A stretch of DNA of 64,000 nucleotides, from assembly GCA_001873365.1 (NCBI GenBank), contig MNYZ01000012.1, positions 26,243-90,242 of the forward strand. The letters run 5' to 3'. The position numbers and the translations under genes are program-made. Below the pieces are notes generated by a model, which saw nothing but the letters and a program-made list of their open reading frames with translations, was not told the DNA's origin and made no database searches. This DNA comes from Oscillatoriales cyanobacterium CG2_30_40_61 (lineage in GTDB: Bacteria; Cyanobacteriota; Cyanobacteriia; Cyanobacteriales; Microcoleaceae). Of this stretch, positions 35,503 to 43,901 are shown piece after piece. Each line of letters begins with the position of its first letter. The first letter of the stretch is position 1.

Positions 35503-36099
35503 TTAAACAAAGGAACGAATAACCTCGTTTAAATTGCTTTTTAAGGGTGTTCCTAGGGCTTTAAATTTCCATTGTCGGTTTTCTTGAGAGAGTTCTCCTA
35601 GTAACATAGAAGTTTGTCCAGAGTACGCGGGTTCACCGGAAAGACTATAACGGGCAATTTCCTTACCCTTAGCATCTATGGCTCGGACAAAGGCATTTTT
35701 AACCATCTCGAAGTTTTGTTGGCGGTCTTCGGCGTGGTATATATTCACTCCTAAAATAATTTGTTGATAGGTTTGGGGAAGGGTTTTAAAATCAATAATA
35801 ATTTGTTCATCATCCCCCGCACCTTCTCCGGTGAGGTTATCTCCTGTATGAACTACGGTATTATTTTTGGTGGCTAAATGTCCGAAATAAATCACATCTT
35901 CTTGCAGATTTTTTAATTTTCCTCGCTCATCTAATAATAGGGCAAATCCATCTAAATCAAAATCGGCAGATCCGCTAAATATCCCGCCAAATATTCCTTT
36001 TTTAGACACATCCCACCCTAAGCCCATGACCATTTTTGACAGGTCATATTCGCTTTTATCGAGAATAATGCTTTGACCTTTTTTTAAGTTAATCGCCAT
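35503..36099 (-). CDS. TerD-family stress protein, third of the cluster
   Basis: 198 residues from ATG 36099 (MAINLKKGQSIILDKSEYDL); the longer start at 36114 lacks an RBS. TerD fold: GLGWDVSKKGIFGGIFSGSA, FDLDGFALLLDERGKL, VVHTGDNLTGEGAGDDEQI, and AEDRQQNFEMVKNAFVRAID. It is more diverged than the other two (extra glycines, KKG...FSGSADFDLD) and likely has a different metal or partner preference. The acidic loops FDLDGF and GAGDDEQ match the Ca-binding positions of the family. Confidence 0.9.
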   Translation of the reverse strand: MAINLKKGQSIILDKSEYDLSKMVMGLGWDVSKKGIFGGIFSGSADFDLDGFALLLDERGKLKNLQEDVIYFGHLATKNNTVVHTGDNLTGEGAGDDEQIIIDFKTLPQTYQQIILGVNIYHAEDRQQNFEMVKNAFVRAIDAKGKEIARYSLSGEPAYSGQTSMLLGELSQENRQWKFKALGTPLKSNLNEVIRSFV

Positions 36100-36121
36100 T
36101 GTTATAATCCTCAAAAATAAA

Positions 36122-36691
36122 TTAAACGTATTTGTCTACAAAACTTTGTAAACCCGCATTATAACCCTGTCCGACGGCTTGAAATCTCCACTCGCCATTT
36201 TTGAGATATAATCTACCAAATTCCACGGCGGTTTCCCTGGAAAAGTCTTCTTCTAAATCATATTTTGTGACTTCGGTTTGAGTGTCGCCATCATAAATTC
36301 TAATATAGGAATTTTTCACCTGTCCGAAGTTTTGCCGCCTTTGGTCAGCATCATGAATGGTAACGACAAAAATTAATTCTTGAATGTCAGGATTGATTTT
36401 TGCTAAATCGACAACGAGGGTTTCATCATCCCCGCTTCCTTCTCCAGTGCGACTATCTCCTAAATGTTTAACAGATTGATCTGGAGAAATTAAGTTATTA
36501 TAAAATACGAAATATTCATCAATGGGAATTTTACCGTCTTCTGCTAACATAAATACAGAAGCATCTAAATCAAAGGCTGTTCCGGTATCACTGGTATTGA
36601 CATCCCAGCCTAAACCAATGGAGGCTCGTTTTAACCCTGGGGCTTCTTTCGATAAACTGATCCTTTCGCCTTTTTTGATATTAATTGACAT
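36122..36691 (-). CDS. TerD-family calcium-binding stress protein
   Basis: 189 residues. MSINIKKGERISLSKEAPGL, GLGWDVNTSDTGTAFDLDAS, HLGDSRTGEGSGDDETLV, DADQRRQNFGQVKNSYIRIY and DLEEDFSRETAVEFG are typical. Acidic clusters (DLD, GSGDDE, DDE) are the Ca-binding sites known in TerD. Third-party substrates are unknown; the family is linked to tellurite and membrane stress. It is cotranscribed with the terD neighbours (62-bp and 22-bp gaps). Confidence 0.92.
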   Translation of the reverse strand: MSINIKKGERISLSKEAPGLKRASIGLGWDVNTSDTGTAFDLDASVFMLAEDGKIPIDEYFVFYNNLISPDQSVKHLGDSRTGEGSGDDETLVVDLAKINPDIQELIFVVTIHDADQRRQNFGQVKNSYIRIYDGDTQTEVTKYDLEEDFSRETAVEFGRLYLKNGEWRFQAVGQGYNAGLQSFVDKYV

Positions 36692-36752
36692 GGTTAATCA
36701 ATTCCTGAAAATGTGAACAAAAAACCGGGTTAACGGTTAACCCTAAAACTAA

Positions 36753-37322
36753 TTAAGTATACTTTTGAACAAAGGCTTCTAAACCAGAATTATAACCCTG
36801 TCCAACGGCTTGAAATCTCCATTCACCGTCTTTGCGATAGAGGCGACCGATTTCGATGGCCGTTTCTCTGGAAAAATCCTCCTCTAAATCATAGCGCGTG
36901 ATCTCGACGTCGGTTTCATTATTATAAATTCGGATATAGGAATTGCGAACTTGTCCGAAATTTTGTCTTCTGTTTTCGGCTTCGTGAATAGTGACAACAA
37001 AGACAATTTCTTGAATAGTCGGATCAACGGTATTTAACTCAACCAAAACCGTTTCATCATCCCCGCCGCCTTCTCCGGTGCGATCGTCTCCTAAAGATTC
37101 TACTGAACCATCGGGAGATTTTAAGTTATTATAAAATACGAAATATTGTTCATTGGGAGTTTTACCATTACTCCCGACCATAAATACTGATACATCTAAG
37201 TCGAAAGCTGCACCCGTATCCGAGGTATTGGTATCCCATCCTAGTCCCACTCCGGCTTTTTTAAGACCGGGTGCTTCTTTAGATAGACTAACTCGTTCAC
37301 CTTTACTTAAATTAATGGTCAT
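36753..37322 (-). CDS. terD: TerD-family calcium-binding stress protein
   Basis: 189 residues, first gene of the cluster. MTINLSKGERVSLSKEAPGL, GLGWDTNTSDTGAAFDLDVS, RTGEGGGDDETVLVEL, and NFGQVRNSYIRIYNNETDVE. About 70 per cent identical to the second gene by eye, so the pair arose by duplication. Terminal residue KYT or KYV. The start region has a fossil duplicate at 37484-37522, in which the ATG is lost. Confidence 0.93.
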   Translation of the reverse strand: MTINLSKGERVSLSKEAPGLKKAGVGLGWDTNTSDTGAAFDLDVSVFMVGSNGKTPNEQYFVFYNNLKSPDGSVESLGDDRTGEGGGDDETVLVELNTVDPTIQEIVFVVTIHEAENRRQNFGQVRNSYIRIYNNETDVEITRYDLEEDFSRETAIEIGRLYRKDGEWRFQAVGQGYNSGLEAFVQKYT

Positions 37323-37577
37323 GGCGTTAATTGATTTTCCTAAAATTGACTTATAAATATTCTACAATAATCAATGGAACTATTCCGCAAAATCAAAATT
37401 GCTAATTTAGACTGATTGCAAGGATTTCAAGGATTAGAACAAATCTAATCTGTGAAATCAGCGAAATCCGTGAAAATCAGTGACTTAAATTAATGGTCAG
37501 GGCGTTAATTAATTTTCCTAAAAAGGATTAGAACAAATCTAATCTGTGAAATCAGCGAAATCCGTGAAAATCAGTGA
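37306..37577. repeat. Tandem duplication reaching from the terD start into the def 3' end
   Basis: Segment B (37484-37577) repeats segment A (37306-37483) with about 83 bp deleted. The shared parts are the terD start region (CTTAAATTAATGGTCA..) and an identical 55-bp block (37429-37483 and 37523-37577, beginning AAGGATTAGAAC). The terD start codon is changed CAT to CAG in B. The def stop lies within copy B. Confidence 0.85.
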
Positions 37578-38094
37578 TCCGTTTTTGATATTCAACCTCA
37601 GTAACTAAATCTTGGGTACTTTCAACCCGATCTACAAATATAATTCCATTCAAATGATCGTATTCATGTTGAAAAATTCTAGCGACAAAATCTGTTAATT
37701 GTTGATAGCATAATTCTCCTTCTCGGTTAGTATATTCAATTTCTATGGCTTGATACCTAGGAACTAATCCCCTAATTCCAGGGACGCTTAAACAGCCTTC
37801 CCAGTCTTTAATTGTTTCGTGAGAATGGTTAATAATTTTAGGGTTAATCATGGCTGTGGGTTCCATCAAGGGTGCGTTAGGATAGCGTAATGTGGGACGG
37901 GAGGCAATAATAAATAAGCGATCGCTGACTCCCACTTGAGGCGCCGCAATGCCCACACCATTAGCTTGAGATGCGGTAATAATTAAGTTATCAATTAAGT
38001 TTTGAATTCGCTCCTGTCTAACATTATTAACCGGAGCAGCACAACACCGTAAAACCGGATTTCCCAACTCACAAATCTCTAAAACTCCACTCAT
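37552..38094 (-). CDS. def: Peptide deformylase
   Basis: 180 residues from ATG 38094 (MSGVLEICELGNPVLRCCAA) preceded by GGAGGAGG only 3-4 nt upstream; the start at 38115 has no RBS. All three motifs are intact: GVGIAAPQVG, EGCLSVPG and QHEYDHLNG (metal-binding Cys, His, His). It removes formyl groups from new proteins. The last eight residues (ITDFHGFR) and the stop are encoded by the duplicated segment B, so the natural C terminus may have been longer. Confidence 0.93.
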   Translation of the reverse strand: MSGVLEICELGNPVLRCCAAPVNNVRQERIQNLIDNLIITASQANGVGIAAPQVGVSDRLFIIASRPTLRYPNAPLMEPTAMINPKIINHSHETIKDWEGCLSVPGIRGLVPRYQAIEIEYTNREGELCYQQLTDFVARIFQHEYDHLNGIIFVDRVESTQDLVTEVEYQKRITDFHGFR

Positions 38095-38156
38095 AAACCT
38101 CCTCCCATTCAACAATAAATAACTTACCTACTCCCCTACCTCCCCAACTCCCCTAC

Positions 38157-38202
38157 CTCCCGGTGCTCCCGGTGCCTCCCGGTGCTCCCGGTGCTCCCCT
38201 CC
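38157..38202. repeat. 9-bp GC-rich repeats (CTCCCGGTG)
   Basis: Four to five CTCCCGGTG units between def and htrA. The same 9-mer in reverse, GGGAGCACC-like, forms a larger array at 56155-56244; a degenerate version is at 57605-57665. Confidence 0.7.
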
Positions 38203-38203
38203 T

Positions 38204-39472
38204 CTACCCCTGGGGCATATTGCCTGTTTTCACTTCTAATATTAGGGGTTGTCCTTGACGGTTTAGCTCTACTTTCATGGGTATTCCGACATTCTTATTT
38301 TGAACTAATTCCTGAACATTATCAGATTTTGTAATAGGTTTTTCATCAATTTTTACAATAATATCTCCTGGTTTTAATCCAGATTTCATCGCCGGGGAAC
38401 CGGAAATTACCTTCATAATTAACACACCATTATCTTGAGTAATGGGAAACTCTAAATCAGGGATTTCTTTTAATTCTTGATATAATTCCGGGCTGAGTGT
38501 GACCATTTCAATTCCTAAATAGGCGTGTTCAGCCCGTCCAGTTGTGGCTAATTGTTGGGCAATTTGTTGAGCTTTATTAATTGGAATGGCAAAGCCCAAA
38601 CCTTGAGCACCACTAATAATTGCGGTATTCATCCCGATCACTTCTCCTTTAGCATTGAGCAGTGGCCCCCCGGAGTTTCCGGGGTTAATGGCGGCATCGG
38701 TTTGAATAAAACCAATCCGTTTATCAGGAACACCAATATCACTACTCGACCGTCCGGTGGCGCTAATAATTCCCACCGTCACCGAATTATCTAATCCTAA
38801 CGGGTTGCCAATCGCGATCGCCCATTCCCCCGGGGATAGGGCTTCGGAATCCCCAATTTTAACACTCGGCAAATTATCAGCATTAATTTTGATTACGGCC
38901 ACATCGGTGACCGCATCCGATCCTAATACCTGGCCATCGAAGCGACGACCATCTCTTAAAACCACTTGCACCCGATCAGTTCCCTCCACAACATGGGAGT
39001 TGGTCATAATTACCCCATCGGCCGATAGGATAAAACCGGAACCTGTCCCCTGTTCAACCGGGCGATCAGAACGGCGTCTGGGGGGTTCAGCCCCAAAAAA
39101 ATTCTCGGGAAAGCCATTTTCAAACTGCTCCAATCCTCGGCGGGGGGCTTGACGAGAGGCATTGATCCGAACTACGGCTGGCCCGACCTGATTGACCGCA
39201 TCGACAATAAAGTTAGAATCTACGGGCTTTGCAGCCACTTTTTGAGCTAACCAGCTAGTGGGATTGGGGTTGGAATTGACTTGACTATTTATATTAGTGG
39301 CGGGGGAAGGAGCGGTTTTTGCAGGGGTTTGAGCAATTGATGGCGAAACGGTTGAAGCGGTGCGGGTTGCTAACCAGCGATCGCCCATCAAAGCTAATCC
39401 ACCTCCAATTATCAACAGAAACAGGCTCCAGAGAGGACTTTTGCGATTTTCTTTGTCAGATGTAATTTTCAT
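38204..39472 (-). CDS. HtrA/Deg-type serine protease with PDZ domain
   Basis: 422 residues. N-terminal signal anchor (SLFLLIIGGGLALMG) and a Pro/Ser linker. Protease triad: His in TNSHVVEGTDR, Asp in DAVTDVAVIKI, Ser in NPGNSGGPLLNAKG. One PDZ domain (KSGLKPGDIIVKIDEKPITK, about 325-420). This is the HhoA/HhoB/HtrA group of cyanobacterial Deg proteases, periplasmic or thylakoid-lumenal, acting in protein quality control under light and heat stress. Which paralogue cannot be told. Confidence 0.94.
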   Translation of the reverse strand: MKITSDKENRKSPLWSLFLLIIGGGLALMGDRWLATRTASTVSPSIAQTPAKTAPSPATNINSQVNSNPNPTSWLAQKVAAKPVDSNFIVDAVNQVGPAVVRINASRQAPRRGLEQFENGFPENFFGAEPPRRRSDRPVEQGTGSGFILSADGVIMTNSHVVEGTDRVQVVLRDGRRFDGQVLGSDAVTDVAVIKINADNLPSVKIGDSEALSPGEWAIAIGNPLGLDNSVTVGIISATGRSSSDIGVPDKRIGFIQTDAAINPGNSGGPLLNAKGEVIGMNTAIISGAQGLGFAIPINKAQQIAQQLATTGRAEHAYLGIEMVTLSPELYQELKEIPDLEFPITQDNGVLIMKVISGSPAMKSGLKPGDIIVKIDEKPITKSDNVQELVQNKNVGIPMKVELNRQGQPLILEVKTGNMPQG

Positions 39473-39669
39473 GTATTGATAACATCAGTAGTTGGGAAGT
39501 ATTTTCTCGGCTGGCTGGGTTTTTCCTAGCCTCCGGTTTATTGAGATTAACTGTAATCAAAAAAGATATCGAGAGGTTTGTCTGTTATAATTAGGGGTTT
39601 GGTTCTCTCGTGAACGTCAGAAATTGTCGGCATTATGATTATGCTAACACATACTAATGGAGGTTAACT

Positions 39670-40845
39670 ATGAAATTTATTGTTGAGCAGGACAAATTAA
39701 GTTCTAATTTATCTTGGGTGTCTAGGGCGATTCCATCCCGTCCAAATCATCCCATTTTATCTAATATTTTAATTGATGCGGATCAAGAAAATCAACGGTT
39801 AAATTTAACCGCATTTGATTTAAGTTTGGGAATTCGGGCGAGTATGTCGGCGACGGTAGCCGAAGGCGGAACCCTAACTGTCCCAGCTAAATTATTTAAT
39901 GATATTGTCTCCCGTTTACCCGGGGGAGAAATTACCATTGATGATGAAGCGGGGGAAGCAATTGTTAATTTAACTTCGAGTTCAGGAAAGTATCAAGTTC
40001 GAGGGATGGCGTCGGAAGAATATCCCGAATTACCTTCTATTGAAACGGGAGATTCTATTCATTTAGCGGCGGAATCTTTGATTTCTGGATTGAAGGGAAC
40101 TTTATTTGCGACGAGTTCCGATGAAACTAAACAGGTGTTAACGGGAGTTCATTTAAAAGTTCAAAATAATACAATTGAATTTGCTTCAACCGACGGTCAC
40201 AGATTAGCAGTTGTGCAAACGGAAAATTTAAGCGAAACCGATCCCGATGAAGAATTAGAAGAATTTGAGGTAACAGTTCCTGCGAGGGCTTTAAGGGAAG
40301 TAGAACGGATGGTGGCGATGCGAACTGTTGACACCCATGGCGGGTCTAAAGATGATTCTCCGGTGGTGATTACCTTGCGATTTGATGAGAGTCAAGTAAT
40401 TTTTGAACTGGGGGAACAACGGTTAAATACCCGTAAATTAGAAGGGGCTTATCCGGCTTATCAACAGTTAATTCCCCATCAATTTGTCAACCAAATTAAT
40501 TTAGATCGGCGGGGATTTATCGGGGCATTAGAACGAATTGCGGTTTTAGCTTCCCAAAAAAATGATATTGTTAAATGCAGTATTGATCATGTTAATCAAC
40601 TAATTGCTTTATCCGTAGAAGCCGCCGATGTGGGCAAGGCTTTGGAGTCTCTCCCGGCTCAAATTTCTGGGGATGAACCCAAGGAGTTGGCATTTAATGT
40701 TAAATATTTATTGGAGGGTTTGAAAGTATTTAATACCTCGGAAGTTTCCCTGCAATTGAATGCTGCCACGACTCCAGTTATTGTTAATCCTTTAGGTGGG
40801 ATTAAAATGACTTATTTAGTCATGCCTGTACAATTAAGAAATTAA
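39670..40845 (+). CDS. dnaN: DNA polymerase III beta subunit (sliding clamp)
   Basis: 391 residues with a strong GGAGG 5-9 nt before the ATG. MKFIVEQDKLSSNLSWVSRA, NHPILSNILIDADQENQRL, ASTDGHRLAVVQTENL (clamp pattern), and the C-terminal VNPLGGIKMTYLVMPVQLR. It confers processivity on the replicase. dnaA is not in the window, so no origin is claimed. The 15-bp inverted repeat at 40851 terminates it. Confidence 0.96.
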   Translation: MKFIVEQDKLSSNLSWVSRAIPSRPNHPILSNILIDADQENQRLNLTAFDLSLGIRASMSATVAEGGTLTVPAKLFNDIVSRLPGGEITIDDEAGEAIVNLTSSSGKYQVRGMASEEYPELPSIETGDSIHLAAESLISGLKGTLFATSSDETKQVLTGVHLKVQNNTIEFASTDGHRLAVVQTENLSETDPDEELEEFEVTVPARALREVERMVAMRTVDTHGGSKDDSPVVITLRFDESQVIFELGEQRLNTRKLEGAYPAYQQLIPHQFVNQINLDRRGFIGALERIAVLASQKNDIVKCSIDHVNQLIALSVEAADVGKALESLPAQISGDEPKELAFNVKYLLEGLKVFNTSEVSLQLNAATTPVIVNPLGGIKMTYLVMPVQLRN

Positions 40846-40850
40846 TCCCC

Positions 40851-40883
40851 ATAAACCCGGTTTCTCCGAGAAACCGGGTTTAT
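40851..40883. terminator. Perfect 15-bp hairpin between convergent dnaN and HEAT gene
   Basis: ATAAACCCGGTTTCT (40851-40865), loop CCG, AGAAACCGGGTTTAT (40869-40883). A near twin is at 59562. Likely a bidirectional terminator and a dispersed repeat (shares AACCCGGTTTCT with the MITE). Confidence 0.8.
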
Positions 40884-40893
40884 GTCTTTTGCA

Positions 40894-41694
40894 TTAATCT
40901 TCTAAAATTTGTTTTGTATGATTAACTAAAAGCGGTATTTTTTGACTAATATTGATCAATTTACTCTCCATCTCCGGGGCATCTTGTAAGAGTTTATCTA
41001 AATTTGTACGCTCCTTTAAATCCGTTAAAATATTAAGAATAGGGATTGCTAAATCTTCATCTGCATGATCTAATAATCCTACAAGCTGTTGTAGAGATTC
41101 TTGGGCTCCTAAATGATATATTGCTCCTAATAGTTCTGCTTTTATTTGGAGAAAACCATCAAAATATTGAATATAGCTTTTGAGTTTTGGCAAAATTTCA
41201 TGGGTTCCTAAAAGACCAATAGAATTTGCTGCATAGGCGCGAACTGCCTGATCTTCTTCTATTGTTAACAGTGATTTTTCTAGTGTTTCTATCGCATTGG
41301 GTTCTCCAAGTTCTCCCAATGCTTCTGCGGCTGATGCACGAACTAAAGCAGAAGGATCATTAATTAATTTATCTTTAATTTGATCAATAGCCTCAATATA
41401 TTGCAATTCTCCCAGGGCTTCAATTGCATCAGATCTGACAATTTCTTCGGGATCATTTAGTATATTAATTAGAGCATAACCCACTTTTTTAATTTCATCA
41501 ATTCCCAGATAACCTAATGCGTAAGCCGCACTAGAACGAATTGCTGTTTCTGGAGAGTTTAATAAGGGCAGAATATCCGGTACAGCTTCATAAACTTGAT
41601 CATCAACTAACCTTAGTAATGCTTCAGCTTGTCTAGTTGCATTACCAGCTCTCAAATCTTCTAAACTATTTATACAGATTGATTGATCAAACAT
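40894..41694 (-). CDS. HEAT-repeat protein (PBS-lyase-like)
   Basis: 266 residues made of about seven HEAT repeats of 30-32 residues: ALLRLVDDQVYEAVPDILPL, AIRSSAAYALGYLGIDEIKK, IVRSDAIEALGELQYIEAID, ALVRASAAEALGELGEPNAI and AVRAYAANSIGLLGTHEIL. It resembles CpcE/NblB-type phycobilisome lyase or degradation proteins, but HEAT repeats alone do not assign a function. No enzyme motif. It is not next to a phycobilisome gene. Confidence 0.88.
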   Translation of the reverse strand: MFDQSICINSLEDLRAGNATRQAEALLRLVDDQVYEAVPDILPLLNSPETAIRSSAAYALGYLGIDEIKKVGYALINILNDPEEIVRSDAIEALGELQYIEAIDQIKDKLINDPSALVRASAAEALGELGEPNAIETLEKSLLTIEEDQAVRAYAANSIGLLGTHEILPKLKSYIQYFDGFLQIKAELLGAIYHLGAQESLQQLVGLLDHADEDLAIPILNILTDLKERTNLDKLLQDAPEMESKLINISQKIPLLVNHTKQILED

Positions 41695-41837
41695 TTATAT
41701 CGACCTCAATATATATAGATAATACCACCTCTAGCAATCTAGGTTTAGAGTCAGCACATCCAGTAAAATTGGGCTTGCTTAAACGCTATATTGCTATTAT
41801 GTCTATAAGGAGATTATAGCAAAAATTGTAATATGGT

Positions 41838-42074
41838 TCAACTTACGTTTTGCTGGGATCGTTTTTTTATGGTTTTTTTCTGGTTTCTACATTTTCTACA
41901 ATTTTCTGCTTTTTGAGTTGGTTTAATTCTTTGAATTTTATTGGTATCATTTTGTTTTCTAGCGTTTTTGATCATAGATTCTAACGCTTCACACATAGTT
42001 ATTCCTTCTTGATTCATAAGTTGTCTAGCTTCTTCTAAAATTCCCGTATCAGCAACGTTACCTTCCGATGTCAT
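41838..42074 (-). CDS. Small CxxC protein, unknown
   Basis: 78 residues. N-terminal helix (ILEEARQLMNQEGITMCEAL), a basic middle, and a C-terminal CRKCRNQKK with a CxxC and many Lys. It could bind zinc or nucleic acid. It lies 150 bp downstream of the AAA_35 gene on the same strand, so it may belong with it, but no repeat of that arrangement is known to me. Confidence 0.45.
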   Translation of the reverse strand: MTSEGNVADTGILEEARQLMNQEGITMCEALESMIKNARKQNDTNKIQRIKPTQKAENCRKCRNQKKTIKKRSQQNVS

Positions 42075-42224
42075 TTTATTATTTATATTAGAGTTTACTC
42101 TATAATCGTAACATATCCCCTACAATAAAATGGATTTTAATACTGATGTAAAACAGATTTAAACTCGCTATAGAGAGTAAAAAAAAAATTAAAATTTTAG
42201 ATTAAATATAAAACTAAAATTCTA

Positions 42225-43568
42225 TCAAATTCCCCTAAAACACTCTTGAAAATATCGACGATATAACTCACAACTGACAATAACTGAATTTCCATCAATA
42301 TGAACCAGTCCCATACTTTTTAATTTAAAGGCTTTCACTTGTTCAATTTTCATAGGTTGATTTGTACTAATAATTTGTTGATAAGCACTAACTAAATCAG
42401 GATCTTGTTGAAGTAACCATAACTGTTCGTGGAGATGATCTGCATAAATTCCTGTATCACTTGTGGCTTTTTCTAGTAACTCTTGAATGGAACAATTATG
42501 ACGAACACTATGATCAAGGGCTAATCTAACTAAATAAGGAAATCCTCCAATAAATTCTGTGAATTGTGTTAACTCTCTATCCGTTAGGTTTAATCCATAT
42601 CGTTGAGCTAAAGTTTGAATTTGACTAATATTAAAAGGAAGTAAATCAACTCCTAAACCTACATTAAATGGAGATTTATTAGTATCTAAAGGAATATAAA
42701 TATCCGTTGAATAGACAATTACAAACCTTAATTTTTTCCAATTACTAATATCCCTGGTTTCTTCATGCCAAGATCGTAATAAAGCTAGGAAATCCCGGGC
42801 TAAGGACGGATACTCAAATAATTGATTAACTTCATCAATAGCTAAAATAATCGGTTCTTGAATTAATTCTAATAAATATCCTTGAAAATAGAGGGAACTA
42901 CTAACTAATGTTCCCACATCTTCATCCCAAAAATCATCGATTTTAGATTCTAATTCTAACTGTTGAGTCACATTTGCACACAACCAACGGAGGAATTTTT
43001 CCGTCGAGCTAAAGACTAAACTACTGGCCAGATGGAGACTTAAACGAACCGGATGATAACCTTGTTGTTGAGCATGATCTAAAATGCGAGTCATTAGGGA
43101 GGTTTTACCCATCTTGCGAGGGGCTTTAATGCGCAGTAATGTGCCTTGATTTTTAATTTCTTGATAACAAATTGATTCAATGGGCGATCGCTCAATATAA
43201 AATATAGAATTAAGCGGAACTTGACCTTTTGGAGATTCTAAAATTTTCTGTTCGGTAACAACGTTTTTGGGGGAAATTTGAGGGATATTTTTCTCGGATA
43301 ATTTCTTTTCTAATAAACAACGGCAATTGATTTTAGTGACTTTTTCCCCCACCATATCCGATAAAAGTTGCCAAAGGTGCGGGGCGACTCCATTTTTTAA
43401 GTAATTGGGAGAATAGCCATTTTCTTCGGCAATTTGATCATAGGTTTTTTTTGTTTCTAATAACGCTTCTTTTAAAATAACTTTTTGAATATAACTGAGA
43501 GGGTTTTTATCTTTAACAATAATCAACGCTTCAGTTAATCCAAAAAGTTCCTCAACACTTTTTACCAT
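42225..43568 (-). CDS. AAA_35-type ATPase with N-terminal helical (vMAP-like) domain
   Basis: 447 residues. The N-terminal ~90 (LTEALIIVKDKNPLSYIQK, TYDQIAEENGYSPNYLKNGV) is an HTH-like domain as seen in 'vWA-MoxR associated' conflict proteins. Next, SPIESICYQEIKNQGTLLRI then the Walker A variant APRKMGKTSLMTRI, Walker B PIILAIDEVNQLFEYP, and the AAA-like C-terminal domain (IGGFPYLVRLALDHSV). These proteins are thought to be STAND-like switches in conflict or signalling systems (family knowledge). No partner effector with vWA is adjacent. Confidence 0.83.
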   Translation of the reverse strand: MVKSVEELFGLTEALIIVKDKNPLSYIQKVILKEALLETKKTYDQIAEENGYSPNYLKNGVAPHLWQLLSDMVGEKVTKINCRCLLEKKLSEKNIPQISPKNVVTEQKILESPKGQVPLNSIFYIERSPIESICYQEIKNQGTLLRIKAPRKMGKTSLMTRILDHAQQQGYHPVRLSLHLASSLVFSSTEKFLRWLCANVTQQLELESKIDDFWDEDVGTLVSSSLYFQGYLLELIQEPIILAIDEVNQLFEYPSLARDFLALLRSWHEETRDISNWKKLRFVIVYSTDIYIPLDTNKSPFNVGLGVDLLPFNISQIQTLAQRYGLNLTDRELTQFTEFIGGFPYLVRLALDHSVRHNCSIQELLEKATSDTGIYADHLHEQLWLLQQDPDLVSAYQQIISTNQPMKIEQVKAFKLKSMGLVHIDGNSVIVSCELYRRYFQECFRGI

Positions 43569-43901
43569 ATTAGCCTCAATATTTTTATTATAGATAAATT
43601 AGATTACTCAATCTGAGTATTTTAGTAATATAAAAATACAGGATCGCTTTAACTAATATAATTATATTTTAAACGAAAATTCTATATTTGTATAGAGTTA
43701 TGTTTATACAAATCTCTAACCCATAAATTTACTACTATATCAGGTCGTTAACTAAATTTTGGGGTCAATTTACGGGGATTTATTCAAATTTGATATATGG
43801 GGTTATGGGGAGGATAAAAGCCCTCATTCCTGGCTTCTATCCTCTGCCCCGGGGTCTGAGTCACTGAGGTCTTATTAACAGATATAAACAGTCTAAATAG
43901 A
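43569..43901. other. Intergenic region with a long hairpin
   Basis: 333 bp, AT-rich, between two minus-strand genes. The only structured part is an inverted repeat at 43807-43850 (see the separate entry). Nothing else supportable. Confidence 0.5.
43807..43850. terminator. Long hairpin after the P450 gene
   Basis: GGGGAGGATA (43807-43816) pairs with TATCCTCtgCCCC (to 43850), with AGCC/GGCT continuing the stem around CTCATTCCT. It lies 52 bp past the P450 stop on the minus strand, suitable for a terminator although the U-run is weak; or a structured RNA. Confidence 0.5.

Noticed and set aside
39473..39669. Replication origin near dnaN
   Set aside because: No dnaA gene or cluster of DnaA boxes visible; dnaN alone does not mark an origin in cyanobacteria.
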